Source: Massilia cavernae
GTDB taxonomy: Bacteria; Pseudomonadota; Gammaproteobacteria; Burkholderiales; Burkholderiaceae_D
Reading direction: 5' to 3'
DNA: 64,000 nt
NCBI RefSeq assembly: GCF_003590855.1
Contig: NZ_QYUP01000089.1
Coordinates: 1-64,000, forward strand
The notes under the pieces were generated by a model. It was not told the origin of the DNA, made no database searches, and saw only the letters and a list, made by a program, of their open reading frames with translations. The translations under genes were made by a program, and so were the position numbers. This document shows positions 53,321-62,879 of the stretch, piece after piece. Each line of letters begins with the position of its first letter. Position 1 is the first letter of the stretch.

Positions 53321-54130
53321 ATGCACAGCGCAACAGCGCAAGCCCCATCCGGACCGGCCATGCCGGAACTGGTCGTCGAACGCCCGCACGAGGGAGTCGC
53401 CCTGGTCTTGCTAAACCGGCCCGACGCCACCAATGCCCTCAGCCTGAACCTGCAGGCGCTGCTGTCGGCCGCATTCACCGAACTGTCCGCCGATCCGGCG
53501 GTGCGCGTCATCATCCTCAGCGGCGGCGCCAAGGTGTTCGCCGCCGGCGGCGACATCAAGAGCATGGTCGATGCCGGCCCGATCGACATCATGCAGCGCC
53601 ATACCGAGCGCGTATGGGCGCCGCTCGAGCGCTGCCCGAAACCGGTGATCGCGGCGGTGTGCGGCTTTGCCTTTGGCGGCGGCAACGAACTGGCCATGCA
53701 TTGCGATATCATCATCGCCGGGGAAAACGCCAGCTTCGCCCAGCCGGAGATTCGCATCGGCATCATGCCGGGCATCGGCGGCACCCAGCGCCTGGTGCGC
53801 GCGGTGGGCAAGTTCAACGCCATGCGGATATTGCTCACCGGAAAACCGATCAGCGCCGCCGAAGCCAGCCAGATGGGCCTGGTCAGCCTGGTGGTGCCGG
53901 ACGACAAGGTGCTGGACGAAGCGTTGGCGATGGCGCGCACCATCGCCGCCATGCCGCCGCTGGCGGCCATGCAGATCAAGGAAGTGGTGCTGGCGGGCAT
54001 GGATGCGCCGCTCGACGTCGCCCTCATGCTCGAGCGCAAGGCCAATCAGTTATTATTCGCCAGCCATGACCAGCAGGAAGGCATGCAGGCATTCATCGAC
54101 AAACGCAAGCCCGCCTATCAGGGCCGTTAG
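53321..54130 (+). CDS. Enoyl-CoA hydratase/isomerase (crotonase family)
   Basis: 269 residues. LNRPDATNALS, oxyanion-hole segments KVFAAGGDIKSM and CGFAFGGGNELAMHCD, and PEIRIGIMPGIGGTQRL with both catalytic Glu positions filled. It probably hydrates an enoyl-CoA of the side chain or CD-ring path, like EchA19 or related enzymes. ATG 53321 has GAAGGAGGAA upstream. coaD starts 9 bp after its stop. Confidence 0.88.
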   Translation: MHSATAQAPSGPAMPELVVERPHEGVALVLLNRPDATNALSLNLQALLSAAFTELSADPAVRVIILSGGAKVFAAGGDIKSMVDAGPIDIMQRHTERVWAPLERCPKPVIAAVCGFAFGGGNELAMHCDIIIAGENASFAQPEIRIGIMPGIGGTQRLVRAVGKFNAMRILLTGKPISAAEASQMGLVSLVVPDDKVLDEALAMARTIAAMPPLAAMQIKEVVLAGMDAPLDVALMLERKANQLLFASHDQQEGMQAFIDKRKPAYQGR

Positions 54131-55003
<873 letters not shown>

Positions 55004-55084
55004 GACTGAACCCCTACCGCGATGTGTGCACCAAATTGACGATCCGGTAGCCGATTACGGTTCTATCCTATCGTCGTTGCGGAC

Positions 55085-55441
55085 TTAATCGTCGGCATCC
55101 TGGCGTACGGCGGACAGCTGCTTGAGCAGCTCCGGCAGCGCCGTTTGCACGGTGTCCCACACCACGTCGAGGTTGATGTCGAAGTAGCCGTGCGCGATAC
55201 GGTTTCGCATGCCGCGCATACTGCGCCAAGGCACCTCAGGATGGGCCTGTGTGAATTCAGCATAGACATCCATCACCTTCGTCGCGGCCTCGCCGATGAT
55301 GATGAGACTCATGATGACGGCCTGCTGGGTTCGCTTGTCCTTCAGGAAGTCATCTTTGACCAGCCCTTCCATGAAGCCACATGCATCTGTCGCCGCCTGC
55401 CGCATGTGGTCAAGGTAATCGGGCAGGCGGTTCTCGCTCAT
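55085..55441 (-). CDS. hepT: HepT-like toxin (DUF86)
   Basis: 118 residues. HEPN-family RNase motif R-x4-H-x-Y in RNRIAHGY (Arg79, His84, Tyr86). In type VII systems HepT is neutralised when its partner adds AMP to the motif Tyr. Its start overlaps the stop of the nucleotidyltransferase gene by 4 bp, the usual antitoxin-then-toxin order. Confidence 0.88.
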   Translation of the reverse strand: MSENRLPDYLDHMRQAATDACGFMEGLVKDDFLKDKRTQQAVIMSLIIIGEAATKVMDVYAEFTQAHPEVPWRSMRGMRNRIAHGYFDINLDVVWDTVQTALPELLKQLSAVRQDADD

Positions 55442-55728
55442 ACCGGCCGCGCCTCCGCAAGTACCTTGGCCCGGAACTTCGGCGGCAGATCGGCCGGGGT
55501 CAGCAAGTCGACGCGGATTCCAAGCAGCGATTCCAGCTCATCATGCAAACCGCCCAGGTCGAACAGCGTCGCGCCGGGCAGCGCATCGACCAGCAGATCG
55601 AGGTCGCTGCCGTCCCGGTCGGTGCCGTGCAGCACCGATCCGAAGACGCGCGGGTTCGCCGCACAGAAGCGGCCTGTCGCTTCGCGCACTGCGCTTCGCT
55701 TCATATCGAGCACAACGGACGGTCGCAT
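55438..55728 (-). CDS. mntA: MntA-like nucleotidyltransferase antitoxin
   Basis: 96 residues with the minimal nucleotidyltransferase motif GS-x10-D-x-D (Gly30-Ser31 to Asp42 and Asp44). Such proteins AMPylate the cognate HepT toxin. First gene of the pair. A 12-bp palindrome upstream at 55792-55803 may be its operator. Confidence 0.88.
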   Translation of the reverse strand: MRPSVVLDMKRSAVREATGRFCAANPRVFGSVLHGTDRDGSDLDLLVDALPGATLFDLGGLHDELESLLGIRVDLLTPADLPPKFRAKVLAEARPV

Positions 55729-55791
55729 AGACCCCTTTCTTATCGAAACTCGTTGAGATGGTATGCAATCAATAATAGCATTTCAAGAACT

Positions 55792-55803
55792 ATTCTCGAG
55801 AAT
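55792..55803. promoter_or_regulatory. Palindrome upstream of the toxin-antitoxin pair
   Basis: Perfect palindrome ATTCTCGAGAAT within an AT-rich 55740-55805 stretch that contrasts with the GC-rich surroundings. It is a plausible operator or promoter region for mntA-hepT. Confidence 0.4.
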
Positions 55804-55841
55804 TGCAATGCCCTGTTCCTCCTCGTCCGTTCGCAGCAGCG

Positions 55842-57236
55842 TCAGGGCGTGACGGCGGCGCGCATCATCGCGCGCAGCTGGTCCCCGTACGGCGGCAGCA
55901 TGCCCCATTCGCGGCGCGGGTCGTGTCCGCCGGCCTGGTAGACGCTGCGCGCGTGGCTGAACGCGAGGAAGCCTTCGCGCCCGTGGTAGTGTCCCATGCC
56001 GGAAGCGCCGACGCCGCCGAACGGCGCATCGGCCAGCGCCGGATGCATCGTGACGTCGTTGATCGATACACCACCCGACAAGGTGCGTTCGAGTACCTGC
56101 TGCTGTTCGGCCGCATCGCTGCCGAAGTAGTACAACGCCAGCGGGTTGGGTCCGGCATTCACGGCATCCAGCGCCTCGCCGATCTGGGTAAAGGTGTTGA
56201 TGACCAGTGCCGGGCCAAAGATCTCGTTGGTGGCGATCAGGCTGTCGGCAGGCGGATCGATCACCAGGTGCAGCGCCATCCGGCGTCCGTCGGCAGTGCC
56301 GGCGGTCTCGATGCGCGCGCCGCGCGCGCGCGCGTCGTCGAGGTAGCCGGCAATGCGCTGGTAATGGCGCTCGTTGACCACCGCCACCACGTCGGTGGCA
56401 TCGGGGAACATTCCCTCGTGGCAGGCGCGCGCGGCCCGGATGAACGCCTCGAGCTGCTCATGCGGCAGCCACACCACGTCCGGCGAGACGCACAACTGGC
56501 CGCCGTTGCCGGACTTGCCGACGATGATGCGTTCGGCGGCGTTGCCGATGTCGGCGCTACGGCCGATCAGCACCGGCGACTTGCCGCCCAGTTCCAGCGT
56601 CAGCGGCACCAGGTTGGCGGCGGCAGCGGCCATCACCGCCTTGCCGACGCCGGTCGAGCCGGTAAACACCAGGTGCGCCCACGGCTGCGCGCTGAATTCC
56701 GCCGCCACGGCGGCGTCGCCAGTGACAACGGCCAGCACCGCCGGATCGAAGAAATCGGCCACCGCGGCGGCCAGCACGGCGCCGGTACGCGGGGCGATCT
56801 CGGACGGCTTGAGCACCGCGCGGTTGCCCGCCGCCAGCACACTGGCCAGCGGCGACAGCAGGGTATACAGCGGCGCATTCCAGGTGCCGATGATGCCCAC
56901 CACGCCCTTCGGCTGGTATTGAACCCAGGCGGTCGCGCCGAAGGCGTCGAACGGGGCGAAGCTCGGGCGCGGTTCGGGCGCCATCCATGCTTCCAGGTGG
57001 TCGCGCGCATGCTTTAGCGAGGCGAGCGAGCCGAGGATGTCGTTCATCATCGAGAACACGGGCGGCCGGCCGCCGAAGTCCTCGTCCATCGCCGCGCACA
57101 GCGCGTCGTTATGTTCGACCAGCAGGTCGATGACGCGCTGCAGGCGCTCGCGGCGCACGGCGGCGGTGACGGGGCCCTCGGCCGCGAAGGCGGCGCGCTG
57201 TGCATCGAGCAGTGTGCGGATTGACTGGTGTGGCAT
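55842..57236 (-). CDS. Aldehyde dehydrogenase (coniferyl-aldehyde-dehydrogenase-like)
   Basis: 464 residues. Contains GTWNAPLYTLLSPL, FTGSTGVGKAVM, ELGGKSP with the catalytic Glu, GQLCVSPD with the nucleophilic Cys, and EIFGPALVI. It oxidises an aldehyde to its acid with NAD(P)+. If the bile-acid side chain is cut by an aldolase, the steroid aldehyde formed would need such an enzyme (Sad in Pseudomonas sp. Chol1); this is a candidate, not shown. ATG 57236 (GGAG 6 bp upstream) is preferred over ATG 57248. Last gene of a three-gene operon. Confidence 0.85.
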   Translation of the reverse strand: MPHQSIRTLLDAQRAAFAAEGPVTAAVRRERLQRVIDLLVEHNDALCAAMDEDFGGRPPVFSMMNDILGSLASLKHARDHLEAWMAPEPRPSFAPFDAFGATAWVQYQPKGVVGIIGTWNAPLYTLLSPLASVLAAGNRAVLKPSEIAPRTGAVLAAAVADFFDPAVLAVVTGDAAVAAEFSAQPWAHLVFTGSTGVGKAVMAAAAANLVPLTLELGGKSPVLIGRSADIGNAAERIIVGKSGNGGQLCVSPDVVWLPHEQLEAFIRAARACHEGMFPDATDVVAVVNERHYQRIAGYLDDARARGARIETAGTADGRRMALHLVIDPPADSLIATNEIFGPALVINTFTQIGEALDAVNAGPNPLALYYFGSDAAEQQQVLERTLSGGVSINDVTMHPALADAPFGGVGASGMGHYHGREGFLAFSHARSVYQAGGHDPRREWGMLPPYGDQLRAMMRAAVTP

Positions 57237-57269
57237 TGCGGTCTCCATATAGTTGTTTTGTTTGCTGGT

Positions 57270-58043
57270 TCAGGCGCCGGCCGGCACTTCGGTGCCGCCG
57301 TCGACCCCCAGGATCTTGCCGGTGACCCAGCGCGCAGCGGGCGAGGCCAGATACACCACCGCCGCGGCGATGTCTTCAACCTCGCCGAGCGTACCCATGG
57401 GTGTGGCGCGCACCATCGCGGCTTCGATTTCCGGAGTCAGGTAGCCTGCCAGCGCGTCGGTACGGATCGCGCCCGGCTCGATCGCGTTGATGCGCACGTA
57501 AGGCGCGTAGTCCTGCGCCAGGTTGCGCGTCATCTGGTTCAGCGCGGCCTTGGCGGCGCCATAGGCACTGAAGTTCTTTTGCGCCAGCCGCGCCGCCATC
57601 GACGAGATATTGACGACGGCGCCGCCGCCGGCCTCGCGCATCGGTCCTGCCACTTTCTGGATCAGCAGGTAGGCTGGCACCACGTTCCAGGCCAGCACCG
57701 AGCCGAAGTCGGAGCCGCGCACGGTGCGCGGGTTGGTCGGGCCGCCGCCGCCGGTATTGTTGACCAGCAGTGTGATTTTGCCCAGTTCGGCGACGGTGCG
57801 CTGGACCAGGACCTCAAGCGCCTGTTCATCGTTGACGTCGCAAGGCACGGCGATGGCGCGCCGGCCGAGCGCGCGGATTTCCTCGGCCAGTTGTTCGAGG
57901 TCGGACGCGGTGCGCGCCGCCAGCGCGACATCGGCGCCGGCCTGCGCCAAGGCCAGCGCGCAGGCGCGGCCAATGCCCTTGCCGGCGCCGGTGACGATGG
58001 CGACCTGGCCTTCCAGGGAAAACAGAGCGGGTACATGCTTCAT
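57270..58043 (-). CDS. 7-alpha-hydroxysteroid dehydrogenase-like SDR
   Basis: 257-residue SDR. TGAGKGIG, LVNNTGGGGP, NISSMAA, SAYGAAKAAL, EPGAIRTDAL and LTPEIEAAM follow Escherichia coli HdhA closely from memory, including the unusual four-Gly run after the NN motif. Catalytic Ser148, Tyr161 and Lys165 align with Ser146, Tyr159 and Lys163 there. It would oxidise the 7-alpha-hydroxyl of cholate-type bile acids. It lies between the BaiCD-like and aldehyde dehydrogenase genes on the same strand. Confidence 0.78.
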   Translation of the reverse strand: MKHVPALFSLEGQVAIVTGAGKGIGRACALALAQAGADVALAARTASDLEQLAEEIRALGRRAIAVPCDVNDEQALEVLVQRTVAELGKITLLVNNTGGGGPTNPRTVRGSDFGSVLAWNVVPAYLLIQKVAGPMREAGGGAVVNISSMAARLAQKNFSAYGAAKAALNQMTRNLAQDYAPYVRINAIEPGAIRTDALAGYLTPEIEAAMVRATPMGTLGEVEDIAAAVVYLASPAARWVTGKILGVDGGTEVPAGA

Positions 58044-58099
58044 TGGTTCAGTCCTTGTCGTTGAAAGTCAGTTTCCGTGAATGCCGGGCCGCGCCCGGT

Positions 58100-60217
58100 T
58101 CATACCATCCGGCCAACGCGATTCCCTTCGTGCATGGCCTGTTCGATGTAGCCGATGCCGTTGCAGTCGCCCGCGGAGTACAGCGGCACGCCGCAGCCGG
58201 CCAGCATGCGCGTCACGCTGTCGTCCGCTTCGGCGCCGACCGCCAGCACCACCGAATCGGCGGCGCTGCGCCGGGTGGCGCCGCCGGCGTCCTGCCACAC
58301 CACCTCTTTTGCCGTGATCGCCGTGACTTTGGCCTGGCGATGCAAGGTGCCGTGCCCTTCGACCGCTTCCAGCACGCGCCAGCGGCGCACGATCGGCAGT
58401 TCGCGCCCGGGCTTGTCGCTTTCTTCGAGCACCGTCACCGCGCGTCCGCGCGCCAGCAGGAACTCGGCCAGCTCGAGGCCGACCAGGCCGCCGCCGACGA
58501 TCACCACCCGCGCGCCGATCGGCATCCACAGCTTCGACAGGCTTTGAACGGCCCTTGCGCTGTCGGTCACGCCGATCATGCCGCCGGCCTTGAACATGGC
58601 GCGCTCGGTGAGGCTGAGCTTGGCCTTGGCGATGGCGTCGGCGTCGTCGCCGGTCATCAGTCGGCGCAGTTCGTCGCCGCTCCACACGTGCTTCTGGCCG
58701 GCTCCTTCAATGGCGGGCGCCGCGCGGCGCGCGCCGCTGGCCACCACGATCGCGTCGGGCTTCAGGCGCGCCACCAGTTCGGGCGTGGCCGCCGTCGACA
58801 GGCAGACCTCGATTGCCGACTGCTTCACCTGGTTCACCAGGTAGTCGAGCAGGCGGCCGTTTTCCGGATAGGCCAGGCCGGCGAAGAACAGCGTGCCGCC
58901 CATCCGGGAACTGCGTTCGACCAGGGTGACCCGGTGCCCGCGCAGCGCCGCTACGCGCGCCGCCTCCATGCCGGCCGGGCCGGCGCCGACCACCAGCACG
59001 TGGCGCGGCGCGGCGGCCGGCTCGATGGCGGCCTCGGATTCGTGTCCGGTCAGGGCATTGACCGCGCACTTGACGCGCTGGTTGATGAAAATCTGGCTGA
59101 CGCAGGCATAGCAGTAGATGCAGGGGCGGATGTCCTGCGGCCTGTTCTGCTCCAGCTTGATCGGAATGTCGGGGTCGGCCAGCAGCTTGCGCGCCATCGT
59201 CACGTAGTCGAAGTCGCCCTGCGCGATGTGCGCGGCGGCGCTTTCCGCCTCGATGCGCCCGGCCGCAATCACCGGCACATCGACCGCCGCGCGCACCGCG
59301 CGCGCATAGCCAACGAAGGCGTCCGGCGCCTGCGGCAGCGGCGCCTCGGTGAACGCGGTGCCGGTGTCGATCATGGCGTAGGCCGACATGCTGATCGCGT
59401 CGGCGCCGGCGTCGACCGCGATGCGCGCGGTGGCCACCGCATCGGCCAGCGTGATGCCGCCCGGGGTGCGCAGCTCCTCGCCATCGAGCCGCACCCATAC
59501 CGGGAAGCCAGCGCCGGTGCGTGCCTTGACCGCCGCGATCACTTCGCGCAGCAGGCGCGCGCGGTTCTCGATCGGACCGCCGTAGCCGTCCTCGCGCCGG
59601 TTGTAGTACGGCGACAGGAAGCCGGCCAGGATATAAGTATGTGCCGCATGCAGCTCGACGGCGTCGAAACCGGCCTGCTGCGCGCGCGCGGCGGCGGCGG
59701 CGAAGAACTCGACCATCTGGTCGATATCGGCCTGCTCCATCACGCGCAGTTTCGGCACGCCGCGCGGGCGCACGAAGCTGGCCAGTTCCTCGTTGGTGAT
59801 TGCGGCCATGATATCCGTCTTGAACGACGGCGGCAGCGACGGCACCCACACCTCGCGCCCTTCGGCGGCGTCGCGCGCGGCGGTCTTGCCCGCATGCTGA
59901 AGCTGCATCGCGATCTTGGCGCCGTGCCGGTGCACGCGCTCGGCAATGCCGGCCAGGCCGGGAATGAAATCGTCGCGCGAGACGCCGACCTGGAACGGCT
60001 CGGCGGTGCCGTGCGGGTAGGCGATGGCGCAGGAGCCCATCGTCAGCAGGCCGGCGCCGCCCTTGGCGCGCGCTTCGTAGAAGGCCTGGATACGCTCGCC
60101 GCAACTACCGTCTTCCTCGGCGAAGTTGGAGCCCATCGGCGCCATCATGATCCGGTTGCGGATCTCGAGCGTGCCGATGCGGCCCGGTTGGAACAGTGCT
60201 TGATAGGGATTGCCCAA
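58100..60217 (-). CDS. BaiCD/2,4-dienoyl-CoA reductase-like FMN/FAD/Fe-S oxidoreductase
   Basis: 705 residues. Residues 1 to about 360 form an Old-Yellow-Enzyme TIM barrel (MAPMGSNFAEEDGS, MQLQHAGKTA, DAVELHAAHTYILAGFLSP). A 4Fe-4S motif follows in CIYCYACVSQIF with the last Cys in VKCAVN. The C-terminal half has FAD (VVGAGPAGMEAARVAA) and NAD(P) (VIVGGGLVGLELAEFL) folds. Relatives include FadH and the bile-acid enzymes BaiCD/BaiH. It probably reduces or desaturates a C=C next to a keto group of a steroid. Starts with TTG at 60217, with GGAGG 5 bp upstream. Confidence 0.87.
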   Translation of the reverse strand: MGNPYQALFQPGRIGTLEIRNRIMMAPMGSNFAEEDGSCGERIQAFYEARAKGGAGLLTMGSCAIAYPHGTAEPFQVGVSRDDFIPGLAGIAERVHRHGAKIAMQLQHAGKTAARDAAEGREVWVPSLPPSFKTDIMAAITNEELASFVRPRGVPKLRVMEQADIDQMVEFFAAAAARAQQAGFDAVELHAAHTYILAGFLSPYYNRREDGYGGPIENRARLLREVIAAVKARTGAGFPVWVRLDGEELRTPGGITLADAVATARIAVDAGADAISMSAYAMIDTGTAFTEAPLPQAPDAFVGYARAVRAAVDVPVIAAGRIEAESAAAHIAQGDFDYVTMARKLLADPDIPIKLEQNRPQDIRPCIYCYACVSQIFINQRVKCAVNALTGHESEAAIEPAAAPRHVLVVGAGPAGMEAARVAALRGHRVTLVERSSRMGGTLFFAGLAYPENGRLLDYLVNQVKQSAIEVCLSTAATPELVARLKPDAIVVASGARRAAPAIEGAGQKHVWSGDELRRLMTGDDADAIAKAKLSLTERAMFKAGGMIGVTDSARAVQSLSKLWMPIGARVVIVGGGLVGLELAEFLLARGRAVTVLEESDKPGRELPIVRRWRVLEAVEGHGTLHRQAKVTAITAKEVVWQDAGGATRRSAADSVVLAVGAEADDSVTRMLAGCGVPLYSAGDCNGIGYIEQAMHEGNRVGRMV

Positions 60218-60273
60218 GTGCGCCTCCGGTTCGATTGGTTGTGGCCCATGATGGCCGCGCCGCGGCAGTGCCG

Positions 60274-60294
60274 CATCGTCCGTTTGCAGGACGC
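60274..60294 (-). promoter_or_regulatory. Steroid-cluster box 14 (BaiCD-like operon)
   Basis: Minus strand GCGTCCTGCAAAC GGACGATG: an intact right arm and a left GTCC shifted outward. CATCAT begins 20 bp downstream. The predicted transcript would start about 25 bp before the TTG codon. Confidence 0.62.
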
Positions 60295-60326
60295 CGGGGC
60301 GCGCAGGGAGCGCGCAGCACGGCGGC

Positions 60327-61511
60327 CTAGGGCTGGTTGCCGAGCAGCGCCACGCTGTTGAGGAAGATGCGAACCAGCTCGGTCTGGCGCCTGACCCCGG
60401 TCTTGGAAAAGATCGAACGCAGGTGCGCGCGTGCGGTGTTGCGGCGGATATTCAGCGCTTCCGACGCTTCGTCGAGCGACAGCCCGTTGGCCAGCTGGAT
60501 CGCCAGCGCGGTTTCGGCCGGGGTCAGCTGGAACAGTTGCTGGGCCAGCCGGGCCGGCGGTTCCGAGCGGCTTTCGGCATCGCGCATGAACACGGCGACG
60601 CTGGGACGGCGCTTGCCCTCGGTCCATTCGGTCGAGTGGATCGCCTGCGCCACCACACCCCAGGCGACGCGGCCGGACGGCCGGCTGAGCGACATCGCCT
60701 CGACCATCGAGGTCTTGCCCGGCTCTCCCTGGCTGAGCACTTTCTGGATCATCTGGTACAGCTTACGGTTGTCCGCCGGGTAGGAAGCGCACAGCTTGTT
60801 CGACGAGATCGTGATGCCGTCGCCTCGTGCGATGATGTCGTTGGCCATCGCGTTGCGTTCGAGGATGACGCCGTTCTCGTCGAGCACGAAGACGCCCACC
60901 ATCAGCTGCCCCATCGCGTGGCGGTACATCGAATCGACCTGGCGGTCATGGTTGATCGCCGCATACAGCGAAAGCGCGCGCCGCAGGTGCGGGATCAGGT
61001 ACTCGCACAGGCTGCGGTCGGCAGCCGAAAACGCCGGCGCTTCGGGCGGGCGGGTGATGCGCAAGCCGTAGATGCCGAGTCCGGGCAGGTCGATATCGAC
61101 CGCCATCACGTGGAATATGCCGTGCGGTTCGCACCAGTCGCGGTAGTACAGCGATGCGCGCCATTCGTCCGGCGAGAGCAGGTCGCTGGTGGTGACCACG
61201 CGTTCCGGGCGCATGCTGGAAAACGGGCTGAGCCCGACCGTCGGATGGTGGCGCGACAGCACCCGCAGGTCGCCCGAGGCGGAAATGACGTAGCCCATGT
61301 CGGCGGCGGAGGCGCGCCGCACGATCAGCGAGCAGTAGTTGCCGGCGAACTTGCGGCGCAGCTGTTCGAGGCAGGCCGACCAGCTGTCGGCATCCTGCGC
61401 GGTGTCGTAGATCGCCCCCACCAGGTGGCTGAAGCACTCGATCGACAGCTGAGGCGGTACGGGCAAAGGATTGTCTTGGTTCATTTCCATCTTACAAGTA
61501 AGTATAGGCAT
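60327..61511 (-). CDS. LuxR-type transcriptional regulator (TeiR-like), candidate activator of the cluster
   Basis: 394 residues. The C-terminal 60 residues form a LuxR helix-turn-helix (LTPAETALAIQLANGLSLDEAS followed by NTARAHLRSIFSKTGVRRQTELVRIFL). The large N-terminal part has no receiver domain and looks like a ligand-sensing region (possible PAS-like VGVFVLDENGVILERNAMAND near 235). Size and layout resemble TeiR, the testosterone-inducible activator of Comamonas testosteroni. ATG 61511 is chosen because GGGGAGG lies upstream; ATG 61490 is an alternative. It lies 46 bp behind a thiolase gene that carries box 15, so it may be under its own control. It is the only complete regulator gene seen here. 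Confidence 0.85.
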   Translation of the reverse strand: MPILTCKMEMNQDNPLPVPPQLSIECFSHLVGAIYDTAQDADSWSACLEQLRRKFAGNYCSLIVRRASAADMGYVISASGDLRVLSRHHPTVGLSPFSSMRPERVVTTSDLLSPDEWRASLYYRDWCEPHGIFHVMAVDIDLPGLGIYGLRITRPPEAPAFSAADRSLCEYLIPHLRRALSLYAAINHDRQVDSMYRHAMGQLMVGVFVLDENGVILERNAMANDIIARGDGITISSNKLCASYPADNRKLYQMIQKVLSQGEPGKTSMVEAMSLSRPSGRVAWGVVAQAIHSTEWTEGKRRPSVAVFMRDAESRSEPPARLAQQLFQLTPAETALAIQLANGLSLDEASEALNIRRNTARAHLRSIFSKTGVRRQTELVRIFLNSVALLGNQP

Positions 61512-61557
61512 TCGACCGCCTCCCCGCAAGCACCGTCGGCGCCGTCGGCGCCCCCCA

Positions 61558-62760
61558 TCACTCCAGCTCGAACAGCGCCGCGGCGCCCATGCCGCCGCCG
61601 ATGCACATGCTGACCACCACGTGGCGCACGCCGCGCCGGCGCCCTTCGAGCAGCGCATGGCCGACCAGCCGCGCGCCCGACATGCCGAACGGATGGCCGA
61701 TGGCGATTGCGCCGCCGTTGACGTTCAGGCGCTCGGCCGGAATGCCGAGCTGTTGGGCGCTGTACAGCACCTGGCAGGCGAAGGCTTCGTTGATTTCCCA
61801 CAGGCCAATATCGGCCACCGTCATGCCGTGCCGCTTGAGCAGCTTGGGGATGGCCAGCACCGGCCCGATGCCCATTTCCTCGGCGCCGCAGCCGGCCACG
61901 GCCAGGCCGCGGTAGGCGCCCAGCGGACGCAGGCCACGCCGCGCGGCTTCGGCGCGGCTCATCAGTACCGAGGCCGAGGCGCCGTCAGACAATTGCGAGG
62001 CGTTGCCGGCGGTGATGAACTGCCCCTCCCGCACCCACTTGCCGTCCTTCCACACCGGTTTCAGTGCAGCAAGGCTCTCGAGCGTGGTGCCAGGGCGGTT
62101 GCCCTCGTCCTGGAGCAGGGTCATGTTTTCGCTGCCGGCCGGCTGCCCTTCCTTGTCGAACAACTGGCGCACGCTGGGCAGCGCCACGATTTCCTCGCCG
62201 AACAGGCCGGCCTGCTGGGCGGCCGCAGTGCGCTGCTGGCTCTGGAACGAATATGCGTCCTGTTCGGCGCGCGAGATGCCGTAGCGCTGCGACACGATCT
62301 CGGCGGTTTCGATCATCTGGATGTAGGCCGCCGGCGCCGCCGCCAGCACCGCCTGCGACTGCGACCGGTAGCTGTTCTTGTGCTTGTTCTGCACCAGCGA
62401 GATCGATTCGAGGCCGCCACCGACCGCGATATTGTATTCGCCGTGCATGATGCCCTTGGCGGCGGTGGCGATGCTGACCAGGCCGGAGGCGCACATGCGG
62501 TCGATCGTCATGCCGCCGACCGACTCCGGCAAGCCGGCGGTGTAGGTGCACAGGCGCCCCAGGTTATAGCCCTGGCTGCCCTGCTGGGCGGCGATGCCGA
62601 GGATGACGTCATCGACGTCGGCGCCGTCGACTCCGGCCTTGTCGAGCGCGGCGCGGATCACATGCCCGCCCAGCACCGGCGCTTCGGTGTCGTTGAAGGC
62701 GCCGCGGAAGGCCTTGCCGATCGGCGTGCGGGCGGTGGAAACGATGACGGCTTCTTGCAT
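61558..62760 (-). CDS. Acetyl-CoA acyltransferase (thiolase, FadA5/FadA6-like)
   Basis: 400 residues with a full thiolase set: nucleophile Cys near 90 in DRMCASG, His in [14 protein letters not shown], and a C-terminal catalytic Cys in SMCIGGGMG. True thiolytic enzyme, in contrast to the lyase-type homologues at 3295 and 29859. It likely releases acetyl-CoA or propionyl-CoA from a steroid side chain or CD-ring 3-ketoacyl-CoA. First gene of a thiolase-regulator unit with box 15 upstream. Confidence 0.92.
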   Translation of the reverse strand: MQEAVIVSTARTPIGKAFRGAFNDTEAPVLGGHVIRAALDKAGVDGADVDDVILGIAAQQGSQGYNLGRLCTYTAGLPESVGGMTIDRMCASGLVSIATAAKGIMHGEYNIAVGGGLESISLVQNKHKNSYRSQSQAVLAAAPAAYIQMIETAEIVSQRYGISRAEQDAYSFQSQQRTAAAQQAGLFGEEIVALPSVRQLFDKEGQPAGSENMTLLQDEGNRPGTTLESLAALKPVWKDGKWVREGQFITAGNASQLSDGASASVLMSRAEAARRGLRPLGAYRGLAVAGCGAEEMGIGPVLAIPKLLKRHGMTVADIGLWEINEAFACQVLYSAQQLGIPAERLNVNGGAIAIGHPFGMSGARLVGHALLEGRRRGVRHVVVSMCIGGGMGAAALFELE

Positions 62761-62854
62761 GATATGGGCTCTCGGTGGAAGTGGAAAAGGGCCGCCGGCG
62801 GATCGCCGCGGCGGCCATCGTTCATCCCATTATCAGGAGGGCCCTTGCGTGCGG

Positions 62855-62874
62855 CATCGTCTTGTCGGACGATG
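62855..62874 (-). promoter_or_regulatory. Steroid-cluster box 15 (thiolase-luxR promoter)
   Basis: CATCGTCT TGTC GGACGATG, the most symmetric box (one mismatch between arms). Facing the thiolase gene it is followed after 20 bp by GATAAT at 62829-62834, a good -10. It would place the regulator gene under its own presumed operator. Confidence 0.8.
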
Positions 62875-62879
62875 CCCGG

